From JAMXLO01 sp963812475 (GTDB lineage Bacteria > Pseudomonadota > Alphaproteobacteria > Acetobacterales > Acetobacteraceae): a stretch of 64,000 bases of DNA. Position 1 is the first letter of the stretch, and each line of letters begins with the position of its first letter. The position numbers and the translations under genes are program-made. The stretch covers positions 1-64,000 of the forward strand of contig CAWEVI010000063.1 of NCBI GenBank assembly GCA_963812475.1, in the 5' to 3' direction. The notes under the pieces were generated by a model, which was not told the DNA's origin, searched no databases, and saw nothing but the letters and a program-made list of their open reading frames with translations. Positions 1-7,139 of this stretch are shown here, piece by piece.

Positions 1-92
1 GGGCCGGCGCTATGCCGTCGCTGTCAGCCTGCCATGTCGATCGCCGTCTCGGCCAGCCAATGCCCGCCAGCGCGGACAGGAGCGTGCCCCTG

Positions 93-317
93 TCATGCCT
101 CTGTGGGCTTGCCTGGTGGCTTGATCCTGCCCAACCGGGCGGCGCCCCGGGCTTCCAACTTGCATTGCGTCGCGAGCGCGACGAACCGGATTGCCAGCTT
201 GATTAGTGCCGCTTGCACCTCTGGACTGGTCGCGGTCAGGGCCATGCGACGATATTCCATGGCGCGTGCCATTAGCTGCTCGGGCGACAATGTGGAAATG
301 GGCGGGCGACCGTTCAT
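93..317 (-). CDS. Small orphan protein (74 aa)
   Basis: A 74-residue protein beginning MNGRPPISTLSPEQLM. It is charged and Ala-rich, helical in appearance, with no signal peptide, membrane segment or known motif. I do not recognise a family; short proteins of this style (ELMARAMEYRRMA-type helices) are frequent in Acetobacteraceae accessory DNA. It stands alone, reading away from the repeats at 381-814. Codon usage is typical high-GC third-position, which supports it as real. The function is unknown. Confidence 0.45.
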   Translation of the reverse strand: MNGRPPISTLSPEQLMARAMEYRRMALTATSPEVQAALIKLAIRFVALATQCKLEARGAARLGRIKPPGKPTEA

Positions 318-380
318 GGCACGATGTGAGGCATCAAAAGGTTAACAGCAGGTTAAACGCCTCCTCTGCCGAGAATTCGG

Positions 381-392
381 GCAAATTTGCCG
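381..392. repeat. Palindrome GGCAAATTTGCC, copy 1
   Basis: A perfect 12-bp inverted repeat in otherwise GC-rich DNA. An identical copy lies at 641-652, and both have a CCATGTCGGC phrase within about 30 bases. It could be an operator-like site or part of a dispersed element; no neighbouring regulator gene is present. Confidence 0.6.
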
Positions 393-640
393 GAGTTTCC
401 ATGTCGGCCAGGGCGGGCGCTGTGGCGTCCCTTGTCGGCGCGCCCCGCCGCTGATCCCTGCCAGCACGAGCCTGCCCTGTGCGAGCACAGGAGAGGCTGC
501 TGTCAGCCTGCCTGGGGCTTGCCTGTGGGCGTGATCCTGCCTTGCCGCGTCATAGGTGCCAGCCTCATTGCCCTGGACGGCACCACACGCGACGCACGCC
601 AGCGCCCGGCTTCGCCATGTCGGCAGGCTCCGAAGTCGCG

Positions 641-652
641 GGCAAATTTGCC
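641..652. repeat. Palindrome GGCAAATTTGCC, copy 2
   Basis: The second perfect copy of the 12-bp palindrome at 381-392, here flanked by further symmetry (CGGGCAAATTTGCCCG), giving a 16-bp inverted repeat. The function is not known. Confidence 0.6.
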
Positions 653-779
653 CGGCACCTCCCCTTGCACTCGTTACGCGTCACAGGACGCCACCACACG
701 CCTAATGGAGCGGCTTGTACGTGCCATTCCGGCAAGGCGGCAGACTGATCGGGTTGCATCCTTTGGAGGCCGCACGCGG

Positions 780-814
780 GCGATAGAAAGCTATCGCGGC
801 CGATAGAAAGCTAT
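780..814. repeat. Direct repeat CGATAGAAAGCTAT with hairpin
   Basis: The 14-mer CGATAGAAAGCTAT occurs at 781-794 and again at 801-814. The first copy can fold as GCGATAG / AAAG loop / CTATCGC (780-797), a 7-bp stem with a tetraloop. It lies between the orphan protein at 93-317 and the small membrane protein gene at 871-1035, downstream of the latter's stop, so a terminator or processing site is possible. There is no T-tract. Confidence 0.55.
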
Positions 815-870
815 AAAGAGCGACGGCGAAGTAAATCGCCACGATCACCCATAAAATGAACCAGATCACC

Positions 871-1035
871 TCAACCTAACCTGCTGTACTGAGGCGAAAG
901 TCGCCGCGTCGGCTGAGCCTCCTCGAGCATGCACTCGGCCGCTCGGCCAGCGGCACACAAACCGTGCCAGGTCAGTATGACAAGACCCGTCAATGAGTAG
1001 ACGATCAGCGCGAGCCAAAGGAGTAACCAGAACAT
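871..1035 (-). CDS. Small single-pass membrane protein (54 aa)
   Basis: The start chosen is the ATG at 1035 (MFWLLLWLALIVYSL), preceded by AAGGGG at good spacing; the upstream in-frame codons look non-coding. Residues 2-22 are one hydrophobic helix, followed by a short polar tail with Cys residues (CAAGRAAECMLEEA). There are no catalytic motifs. It lies downstream of the DUF6894-like gene on the same strand. The function is unknown; I am fairly confident that it is translated because of the RBS and hydrophobic pattern. Confidence 0.5.
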   Translation of the reverse strand: MFWLLLWLALIVYSLTGLVILTWHGLCAAGRAAECMLEEAQPTRRLSPQYSRLG

Positions 1036-1120
1036 CAGCGCGCCCCTTGGCGTCTTCTGACCGCGTCGGCTTGCTTGCGGTATTCGTCCGCCGCTGCCTT
1101 TGATGTCCGCGACATCTGTT

Positions 1121-1432
1121 TCAGAATGGCAGTTCGCTCGCGCGCGGCAGTGCAGCTTCCCGGAGGGCCTTGGCGCTTGCGGAAAGGGAAACGGACCTGC
1201 GGCGCAGTTCCTCGAATTTCGTGGGCGTCGGCGGCAGCTCGGGAAATACCCGTGCATCGTCATTCCAGACGTCGAATGCGTACACCTGTCGATGCGGCAG
1301 GTTGCTCAGATCATTTGATTCGAGAATTTCGAACGCTTGCCGTATCGCGACGGTCACAGTTTCGGCGCCGAAATCTGCCGAAAACAGGATGTCCCCGTGT
1401 TCATCGAGCATATGACAACGAAAAATGGGCAT
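1121..1432 (-). CDS. DUF6894-like small protein (103 aa)
   Basis: The start at 1432 (MPIFRCHMLDEHGDIL) has GAGGAG upstream at proper spacing. The N-terminal pattern MP-[FY]-x-C/H-x-x-D-x-x-G-D followed by an EA-type helix resembles the DUF6894 family of small alphaproteobacterial proteins, which begin MPRYFFHxxDG. The match is partial, so the family call is tentative. There is no signal peptide and no membrane segment. The family has no established function. The next gene on the same strand is the small membrane protein at 871-1035. Confidence 0.5.
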   Translation of the reverse strand: MPIFRCHMLDEHGDILFSADFGAETVTVAIRQAFEILESNDLSNLPHRQVYAFDVWNDDARVFPELPPTPTKFEELRRRSVSLSASAKALREAALPRASELPF

Positions 1433-1604
1433 CGTACACTCCTCGGCGCATTCGGGCGGGAGCACACGGATCTCTCTGAAGCTGGCGCGCCTCGGGGAGG
1501 TCGTTTGCCAGCAATAAATAATCGTAAACCCGTCATAAACAGAACTCAACCATGAAGAACGGAAGTTAATGGCTGTTTGACGGGTTTATAAAGAAGGAGG
1601 TAAG

Positions 1605-1691
1605 ATGATACCGGCTGCCGTCCCCCCGCTCCGCCTCAGATTCCGTCACGACAGACCAACCAACACAACATCAGAACGACTGAGTGCCTGA
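1605..1691 (+). CDS. Candidate micro-ORF with consensus Shine-Dalgarno (28 aa)
   Basis: The sequence AAGAAGGAGGTAAG lies immediately before an ATG, an almost perfect Shine-Dalgarno, followed by 28 codons (MIPAAVPPLRLRFRHD...) and TGA. The peptide is Pro/Arg-rich and resembles nothing I know. The strong RBS is the only support. It could be a leader peptide, or the relic of a displaced gene start, since the sequence after it has no gene until 1843. Confidence 0.25.
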   Translation: MIPAAVPPLRLRFRHDRPTNTTSERLSA

Positions 1692-1842
1692 TATGCCGGG
1701 GCCCGGTGGTGTGTTCCGCGCCCTGGGCCGTAGCATCTTCGCCCGGGTCTTGCGTCAGGAACAATGTTAGATCACCGGGAAGGCAGACCAAGGCGGGCGC
1801 TGTGCCCTCTGTCCTGCCTGCCCCGGTGGTTTAACCTTCAGC

Positions 1843-2436
1843 ATGGAGTCCTATGGCGATAACATCACCGTCAATCTCGCCGCCAACAGCGAATGGATCG
1901 GCGGCTTCACCGCCAGTCCTGGTGATACGCTCAACGTCCGTGGTAGCGGGACTTGGGACAACAACGGCAACACTGGACTCAAGTCGAATACGAACGTCGG
2001 TGTCAACGTCGTCGGCACCGGGACGATTTACGACTATCAAGCACACTCCGGCGGGGTACTGACTTTCCTGCATGGTGTATCGGTCGGGGCAGGGCAGACT
2101 ATGATCGACAGCGGCTACGAGTTATACGGGAGCGAGCACGGTCAGATTGCGGTGCTGTCGCCCAATCTGTTCCATGCACTCGTACAACTTGGTTTCGGAG
2201 AGGTCGATCTCAACGGGCTTCACGGTACCAGCTACTCCTACAATAACGACTTGCTGACTATCTTCAATGGCAAGACGGCCATCGACACGCTGCGACTGGT
2301 GGTGAACAACTCGAGCAATCCTGGCTTCCCGGCGGTGCCTGCAATTACCGTATCGCAGAACGCGGCGGGTGTGGCCATCCACGACGACGGCGCTCGCTAC
2401 ACCGGCGGCGGCGTGAGCCTTCCGGCTCACAGCTAG
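1843..2436 (+). CDS. Adhesin/beta-roll-like protein fragment (197 aa)
   Basis: The protein is rich in Gly, Asn, Thr and Ser, with short beta-strand periodicity (NITVNLAANSEWIGGF, GSGTWDNNGN, TGTIYDYQAHSGG). This composition is typical of the C-terminal parts of secreted RTX/adhesin-like proteins of Rhodospirillales. There is no signal peptide and no ribosome binding site before the ATG, and the frame is open further upstream, so it is probably the surviving 3' part of a larger secreted protein gene. I assign no function beyond a likely extracellular, beta-rich structure. Confidence 0.45.
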   Translation: MESYGDNITVNLAANSEWIGGFTASPGDTLNVRGSGTWDNNGNTGLKSNTNVGVNVVGTGTIYDYQAHSGGVLTFLHGVSVGAGQTMIDSGYELYGSEHGQIAVLSPNLFHALVQLGFGEVDLNGLHGTSYSYNNDLLTIFNGKTAIDTLRLVVNNSSNPGFPAVPAITVSQNAAGVAIHDDGARYTGGGVSLPAHS

Positions 2437-2451
2437 GTTTGTATATCCTGC

Positions 2452-2472
2452 TATATATATATATATATATAT
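2452..2472. repeat. (TA)10 microsatellite
   Basis: A run of alternating TA of about 21 bases directly after the adhesin-like fragment. It is unusual for DNA this GC-rich. It could be a slippage-prone site, a melting element, or a marker of foreign or decayed DNA. Confidence 0.85.
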
Positions 2473-2767
2473 GATATGGCAACCGGCAGACGAGGTCGGC
2501 TGCGGGGGTCTGCCTCGGGTACAATTCGGATCACCGCAACGGCAGGCGCTACGGTTGCCTGGGGGCTTGAGCTGCTTCTATAGGCGGGTTGTGGCGGCTT
2601 GATCCGCCATTGCGGGCCAGGGTACACGCCTGGACGGGTTGACACCACCACAACGCCTCACACCGGGGCATTGGCGGCCTTGATCTCATGCACTTAGACC
2701 CCCGTCCCGCGCAATACCCTCTTGATCGCATACGGTCCAAGTGTGACTGGAGGATCGCGCGTAAACT

Positions 2768-2876
2768 GGCCACTATCCACGTTGGACATTCCATTTCACG
2801 CCAACGTCCGCCTTGTGGCTCAACGCGATCGAGGGTTTCTTTGCAAAGCTCACCAAGCGGCGGCTCAAACGTGGTG
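2768..2876 (+). pseudogene. IS630-family transposase remnant (C-terminal DDE part)
   Basis: In one frame the DNA reads PRWTFHFTPTSALWLNAIEG followed by FFAKLTKRRLKRGV. This matches the diagnostic C-terminal DDE block of IS630-type transposases, which contains the catalytic Glu of WLN-x-[IV]-E. Just upstream a TAA breaks the frame, and downstream similarity stops abruptly after RGV. Only about 36 codons survive. No terminal inverted repeats could be identified, so the element is dead and truncated on both sides. Confidence 0.75.
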
Positions 2877-2879
2877 TGT

Positions 2880-3022
2880 ACCCCACAGGAAACGTCGAAC
2901 AGGCGCTCGCGGGTCTCTGGCGCGTACCGCAAGGCCCGCGCGATCCAGGCCAGTCGACGTTTAGCATCCGTCCGCAGGTATTCCGACCAGTCGAGTTCAA
3001 TCGTTGCCAATAGCGTTTCCAT
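2880..3022 (-). pseudogene. Gene fragment truncated by the IS630 remnant
   Basis: On the minus strand, from an ATG at 3022, the frame reads METLLATIELDWSEYLRTD and then an Arg/Ala-rich helix-like segment (KRRLAWIARALRYAPETRER). It looks protein-like, then runs antisense into the IS630 remnant, where it loses sense. I cannot name the family. It is probably the beginning of a gene interrupted at the IS junction near 2877. An alternative is a chance open frame. Confidence 0.3.
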
Positions 3023-3298
3023 CTGCTCGATGAGTTCGAGGTTGGCCTTGCATTAGATGCTGAGCGTCGTCGGGATTGGGAATCTTACGATCTTACCATT
3101 CCGACAAGGTACAGTTACTGCAATAATCGCATGCCAGTCCGGTCCGACGGTCGGCTGCCGAATTGAAGGTGGATTTTTGGCGAATTTGAGCCAATCTCTT
3201 CACGTTCAAGCACACCCTCTCCCCAGATGACCCTCGGACGGCCTAATAGGAAGCCATTAGGACTAGCCGTTGGATGCGCTCCATATGTGTCAGTGCCA

Positions 3299-4204
3299 TC
3301 AGTCCGACATTCCTTCCCAGGAAAGAAGCTTGTAAACGAAGTCGGAATCCGTTGTCGCAGAGGCAATGCGTACCACAGCGACGCGCCGAAATTTGCTGCC
3401 AGATGCATCTCGCGCGGCTGCCGTGATGCGAATCACCGCACCCTCATGAACGAGGGCGGCTCCGGGATAGACCGCATTGTCAGGATAGGCTTCAGTAAGC
3501 GCCCGCTGGACCACTCGATCGGCGGTCGATTGCAGCGACGGCACTGACAACGAATACACCGACATATGAGGCGTGAGGCAGGTAAGAAGGTCAGGAGTCA
3601 TTCCCAGCACTAGGCCCAGCTCATCCTCGCTGACGAATCGTTTATTCGGCGGAATATAGCTGAGCCCGGCGAGCCGATATTGCCGCGCCTTTTCGTCAAC
3701 GGTCGGTTGCAGAACGTCCAGACTCCGCCATTCGACGATCGCCGCGGAAACCTGCTCCGCTGTTTTCGGTGTGGCACCGCATGCCCGCAATAGCGCCTGC
3801 ATTAGTACCAGTGGCACAACGTTGGGGTCGATCTTCTCACCTTCATCGTCGATCCGAACCTCAGCCACCGCCTGCGGTCCACGAACAAGGTGCGCTGTAC
3901 CATCTGCTTGCCACCGATTCGTAAGCATCTGGAAGATAGCCTCGTTTACAGCGCCATCGGCCTCGGCCTCGGCGATTGTGCTGCGGCGAACATTGGCAGC
4001 GACTAAACCCTCTGTGTGACTCGACAAGGTGATCTGCGAGGTCAAGAACACCAGCAGTACGAGCCACCACAGCACAATCACGAGCGCAAAACCCGTATCA
4101 GCTCGTGCATTGCAGTGTACCAGACATGCACGCGATATTGGCTGTGTGCCAGCCGCATCCTGCATGGTTCGAAATTTCCCCTCCTTGTTTGTCCACGGTT
4201 GCAT
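3299..4204 (-). CDS. gspK: Type II secretion minor pseudopilin GspK
   Basis: 301 aa. Residues about 38-60 carry the prepilin signature: a Gly followed by FALVIVLWWLVLLVFLTS, with cleavage expected before the Phe. As in GspK generally, the Glu at +5 of other pseudopilins is missing. The periplasmic part follows (EADGAVNEAIFQML, RIDDEGEKIDPN, PNKRFVSEDELGLV, TPDLLTCLTPHMSVYS), matching the GspK pattern of an IDDE-[GS]-K-I-[DN] block and an ISDL/SEDEL block. The length is close to the usual 290-330 aa. An alternative start is the ATG at 4165. GspK caps the pseudopilus tip together with GspI and GspJ. No other secretion genes are nearby except the damaged gspJ at 5142, so the apparatus is incomplete here. 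Confidence 0.85.
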   Translation of the reverse strand: MQPWTNKEGKFRTMQDAAGTQPISRACLVHCNARADTGFALVIVLWWLVLLVFLTSQITLSSHTEGLVAANVRRSTIAEAEADGAVNEAIFQMLTNRWQADGTAHLVRGPQAVAEVRIDDEGEKIDPNVVPLVLMQALLRACGATPKTAEQVSAAIVEWRSLDVLQPTVDEKARQYRLAGLSYIPPNKRFVSEDELGLVLGMTPDLLTCLTPHMSVYSLSVPSLQSTADRVVQRALTEAYPDNAVYPGAALVHEGAVIRITAAARDASGSKFRRVAVVRIASATTDSDFVYKLLSWEGMSD

Positions 4205-4379
4205 CGTCTCACCAGCAGAGTGGTGTAAAAAATGCTATTCAGCAGTTATTGGGGGTAACTTCTACGTGTGCATTTTGATTCCGGACTGTTACGGTGGATG
4301 CGGGCGGAGTAATGCGAACTTCGCACATATACGTGCCAGCACATATACGTACAGCATCAATATGCAGGGGAAACGGACA

Positions 4380-5064
4380 ATGCACAAGTGCGTTGCCGCG
4401 GTGACGATCACGTTGCTTGTTTCGACAGCAGCGGTCGCTCAGCAAAGGGCGGATCAGCTTCGACCTGAAGGCTGTCAGATACCTTCAAATATCGTCGACA
4501 AGATACAGGATCAGCTCGCGTCGGTTGTGAAGTCGAAGGACCAGAATGGGGGACTATTTTCGCCTAACCGCATGTGGTCGGCTGTGGTCGATCGAAAGGG
4601 CACGCTCTTGCTCAGTTATCGTTACGGGCGATTCGTGGCCGGATAGCCGCGCGGTAGCCATTGCCAAAGCTGGCACCGCAAACGGCTTCAGCAATGACGC
4701 CCTTGCACTATCGACTGCAAACCTTTACTCGCCAACGCAGCCAGGCGGGTCATTGTACGGCCTCAACAACTCCAATCCATTCAATCCTCTGTTTCTCGCG
4801 CAAGGAACCGGTATCGGCTTTGTTGCGGGCGGGATTATCACATTTGGGGGCGGGGTTGCGATCTATTCGGGCGGCAAGGTGATTGGCGGCCTCGGCGTAA
4901 GCGGCGATACTTCATGCGCCGATCATGCGATCGCCTATCGGATGCGACGGCAAGCGGGACTGGACGGCACGCCGAATTCCGACAACATCGTGTATCTCGC
5001 CGCAGGTGAAGCACCCAACAACTTCAAACAACCCCATTGCGGCACCACTGACATCACGCCATAG
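4380..5064 (+). pseudogene. GlcG/HbpS-family (DUF336) heme-binding-like protein, frameshifted
   Basis: The gene starts at 4380 (AGGGGA upstream) with a signal peptide (MHKCVAAVTITLLVSTAAVA). The first frame continues to FSPNRMWSAVVDRKGTL, then similarity moves to the +1 frame: CSVIVTGDSWPDSRAVAIAK, ATANLYSPTQPGGSLYGL-like and GVSGDTSCADHAIAYRMR blocks. These are typical of the periplasmic GlcG/HbpS-like family. Removing one T from 4606-4609 (CTCTTG) would restore one protein of about 228 aa. Members bind heme or corrinoid-like ligands; the exact role is unknown. The gene sits between gspK (divergent) and gspJ. It is either a true pseudogene or a sequencing error. Confidence 0.75.
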
Positions 5065-5141
5065 CTGGGTCGGACACCACCTCGTTGCGGGGTTGCGGCA
5101 AGCCGGATTTGCCAAAATTGATATTGCCCCCTTTGCCTGGA

Positions 5142-5751
5142 ATGCGGAGGAATGGTGCCCGGATAGCCTCGCCAACTGGCTTTACCTTACTCGAAGTTCT
5201 GGTTACTCTCGCTGTGCTGGGCGTGCTGTTCCTCAGTCTATCGCAAGGAACTCGTTTCAGCCTATTTGCGTTAGACAAGCAGACCCGACTGATAGAGAAC
5301 CATGCGGACTTTGATGCCGTTTATCGGACGCTGCGGAATTTGATCGAGCATGCCCGACCTGGCTCAGAGTGGGAGCCTTCAGTATTTGTCGGCAACGCTC
5401 ACTCGGTCTCGTTTACCAGCGTGATGCCCCTGATGGCTAACGGATCGCCGACCCGACGCGCTGATGTCCAGTTGGTCGTCGATGCAGCGCACCGCCTACT
5501 ATTGGTCTCGACGCCTCATCTGCATGCAATCAGAATTGGGTCTCTACCGCCAGCGGTAAAGACCCCACTTCTTGATGGGATCGTGGAGCTTGAGCTGAGC
5601 TATTGGCGCGCAAAGCAAGGTGAGGGCTGGACGTTGAGTCTGGCGTGATCCCACCCCGCCTCGACTTGTCAGACTTCGGATCGTATTTTCCAACACGAGC
5701 CATCCAGCGTGGCCCGAGATGTTGGTATCGCCGATGCTAGATCCCCCGTAA
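5142..5751 (+). pseudogene. gspJ: Type II secretion minor pseudopilin GspJ, frameshifted near its end
   Basis: From ATG 5142 the protein has a short leader, then G-FTLLEVLVTLAVLGVLFLSL, the class III prepilin motif with Glu+5, and a GspJ-like body (TRLIENHADFDAVYRTLRNL, ELELSYWRAKQGEGWTLSLA). That frame ends at TGA 5646-5648. In the next frame the missing C-terminus is evident: DPTPPRLVRLRIVFSNTS, HPAWPEMLVSPMLDPP, stop at 5749-5751. One extra T near 5646 explains the break. The intact protein would be about 202 aa, the normal GspJ size. Its partner gspK lies 1 kb away on the opposite strand, an arrangement unlike a canonical gsp operon. Confidence 0.75.
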
Positions 5752-5843
5752 TATCTGACAGGATTCAATTATCAGGTTGTGCCGCCCTATGCGCGCAACG
5801 GCGATGATCGACAGTTCAACGATGAAGGGCGCGATGCCCGTGG

Positions 5844-6328
5844 TCAGGTGGTGATGGCGCGTTCGGCGTCGTCCTCGTGCGCCTGTGGGTAGCAGAAATA
5901 CGCCAGTATCCCGTCGCCGCTGAACCGCGTGATCTGGCCGGCGTTTTCGTTCAATCGCGGCGGTGCAGCACGCACGCCTGATAGGTCCGGAGAAGGACCC
6001 CCATCTCTTCGGGGTCCAACCGCGACTCCAGCTCCGTCGACGCTGCCAGGTCCGCAAACAGGATCGTCAATTGCCGCCGCTCGGCGCCCAGGTTCGCGCT
6101 CATTGCAGTTTTTTCGGCCGCGGGTGCCGGCAATTCCCCGGTAGGCCGGCGCAACCCTACCTCAATCGCATGCATGAGACGCCGGCGCAGTCCGATCGTA
6201 AGCCCGAGGTCTTTGAGGTCGTCTTCGGTCAGGTGCCTTAGCGTGTCGAGATCGATGTCTTGGTCGGTCAGACGCGGGGCGAGTTGCTCAAGCCCCCAAC
6301 CGCTCAGCCACGCGATCATGTCCGACAT
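5844..6328 (-). pseudogene. SAM-domain / class III adenylate cyclase, frameshifted and truncated
   Basis: From ATG 6328 residues 1-60 form a SAM domain (MIAWLSGWGLEQLAPRL, LTEDDLKDLGLTIGLRRRL). The start of a class III nucleotidyl cyclase follows (ERRQLTILFADLAASTELES, with the metal-binding Asp). The frame then breaks: the expected continuation AAIER appears one frame on and NAGQITRFSGDGILAYF plus YPQAHEDDAERAI one frame further, so two net +1 shifts lie near 5950-5965. Sequence homology ends at about 5850, so the rest of the catalytic domain and the usual ATPase/TPR region are gone. No active cyclase can be made. Confidence 0.75.
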
Positions 6329-6607
6329 CGGTTGACCTGTCCTTTAGTTTGGCCGTGCCAGTCATCTGGCGCGGCAGTGGGCCTGCCGCGCGCCAGCCCA
6401 CGAAAAGCGCATGGCCCTTTCGCTATACCAGCGCGGCTTCAATGGCCAACTAAGCTTCGGCGCGATCACCGTCGGTCTCTATATCGTCAGCAACCAGTAT
6501 TCTCTGCTGCGCTGGCGTCTTCGCGGGCTTCTGTACCACCGCCAAAACGCAATCACCCAGTTGGCCTTCGGCCCGCCGCCAGTCGGCGGCCCGATGAGGG
6601 CAGGGCA

Positions 6608-6745
6608 ATGAATACCAAAGTCGAACAGATTGAGGCCTCCGCGCCCGAGTGGCCCCAGCGAGACACCGCCGATTTGGTCGATCTGATACATCGTCTGCTG
6701 GATGCGGCCGACGGACCTGAGCAGCCACTCGAACGAGCCGCGTGA
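6608..6745 (+). CDS. Small orphan protein (45 aa)
   Basis: The ATG follows GAGGGCAGGGCA. The peptide MNTKVEQIEASAPEWPQRDT is followed by an acidic helix (DLVDLIHRLLDAADG). Its stop TGA overlaps the GTG start of the next gene (GTGA), an arrangement typical of translational coupling, which is the best support that both are real. Soluble, no known family. Confidence 0.4.
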   Translation: MNTKVEQIEASAPEWPQRDTADLVDLIHRLLDAADGPEQPLERAA

Positions 6746-6948
6746 AGCTTGGGCCTACCCGCCCGAGACGCCCTGGCCGGCGCAGGTTCGAGACAGCCTT
6801 CGGTACGGCGACGAGAATCTCCCGCTTCGGCGATACTGATCAGGGTAATGCCGACCCTCCGGCCCCCAGTCGGGGCATGGTAGCCGGGCTGTTTCTGTCA
6901 GTCCCTCTCTGGGCCTTGATCGGAGTGGGGGTTTGGTTCCTTGTCTGA
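6742..6948 (+). CDS. Small membrane protein (68 aa)
   Basis: The GTG start overlaps the stop of the preceding small gene by 4 bases. The N-terminal 45 residues are Arg/Gly/Pro-rich and polar. The end is one hydrophobic helix (MVAGLFLSVPLWALIGVGVW), probably a C-terminal membrane anchor. Comparable small tail-anchored proteins ending in LSxPLWALI are familiar from Acetobacteraceae. The function is unknown. Confidence 0.45.
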   Translation: MKLGPTRPRRPGRRRFETAFGTATRISRFGDTDQGNADPPAPSRGMVAGLFLSVPLWALIGVGVWFLV

Positions 6949-7139
6949 CTCAATCCGTAGCGAGGCCCATCTCCCATCTAACCCGACGGATATCCACGCC
7001 CCTACCAATCCTCGGACACGATCCACCCTAGCGCTGGACAACCAGCTCCCAGTTCTCAGTTTCATCGCACACGGGACGCCAGCCGCATTGCGCCGAAAAT
7101 AATGTCCGCATGACTCCCATGGCGGCGTAGCGCGCTCCG

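Larger units (their letters stand above)
318..870. other. Gene-poor stretch with repeats and palindromes
   Basis: No convincing gene is seen here. The frames that stay open on either strand have unlikely composition and no ribosome binding site. The stretch holds two copies of a 12-bp palindrome (381-392 and 641-652), a 20-bp-period repeat (780-814) and degenerate GC-rich phrases of the type GCTTGCCTGTGGGCGTGATC. Similar phrases recur near 100-130, 1790-1830 and 2555-2610, as if copies of an old intergenic element had decayed. Confidence 0.5.

Noticed and set aside
5755..5845. Short plus-strand segment reading GFNYQVVPPYARNGDDRQFN
   Set aside because: It looks protein-like but has no start, lies between a pseudogene end and a truncated antisense gene, and could not be assigned to a family. 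It is mentioned only as part of the junction finding.
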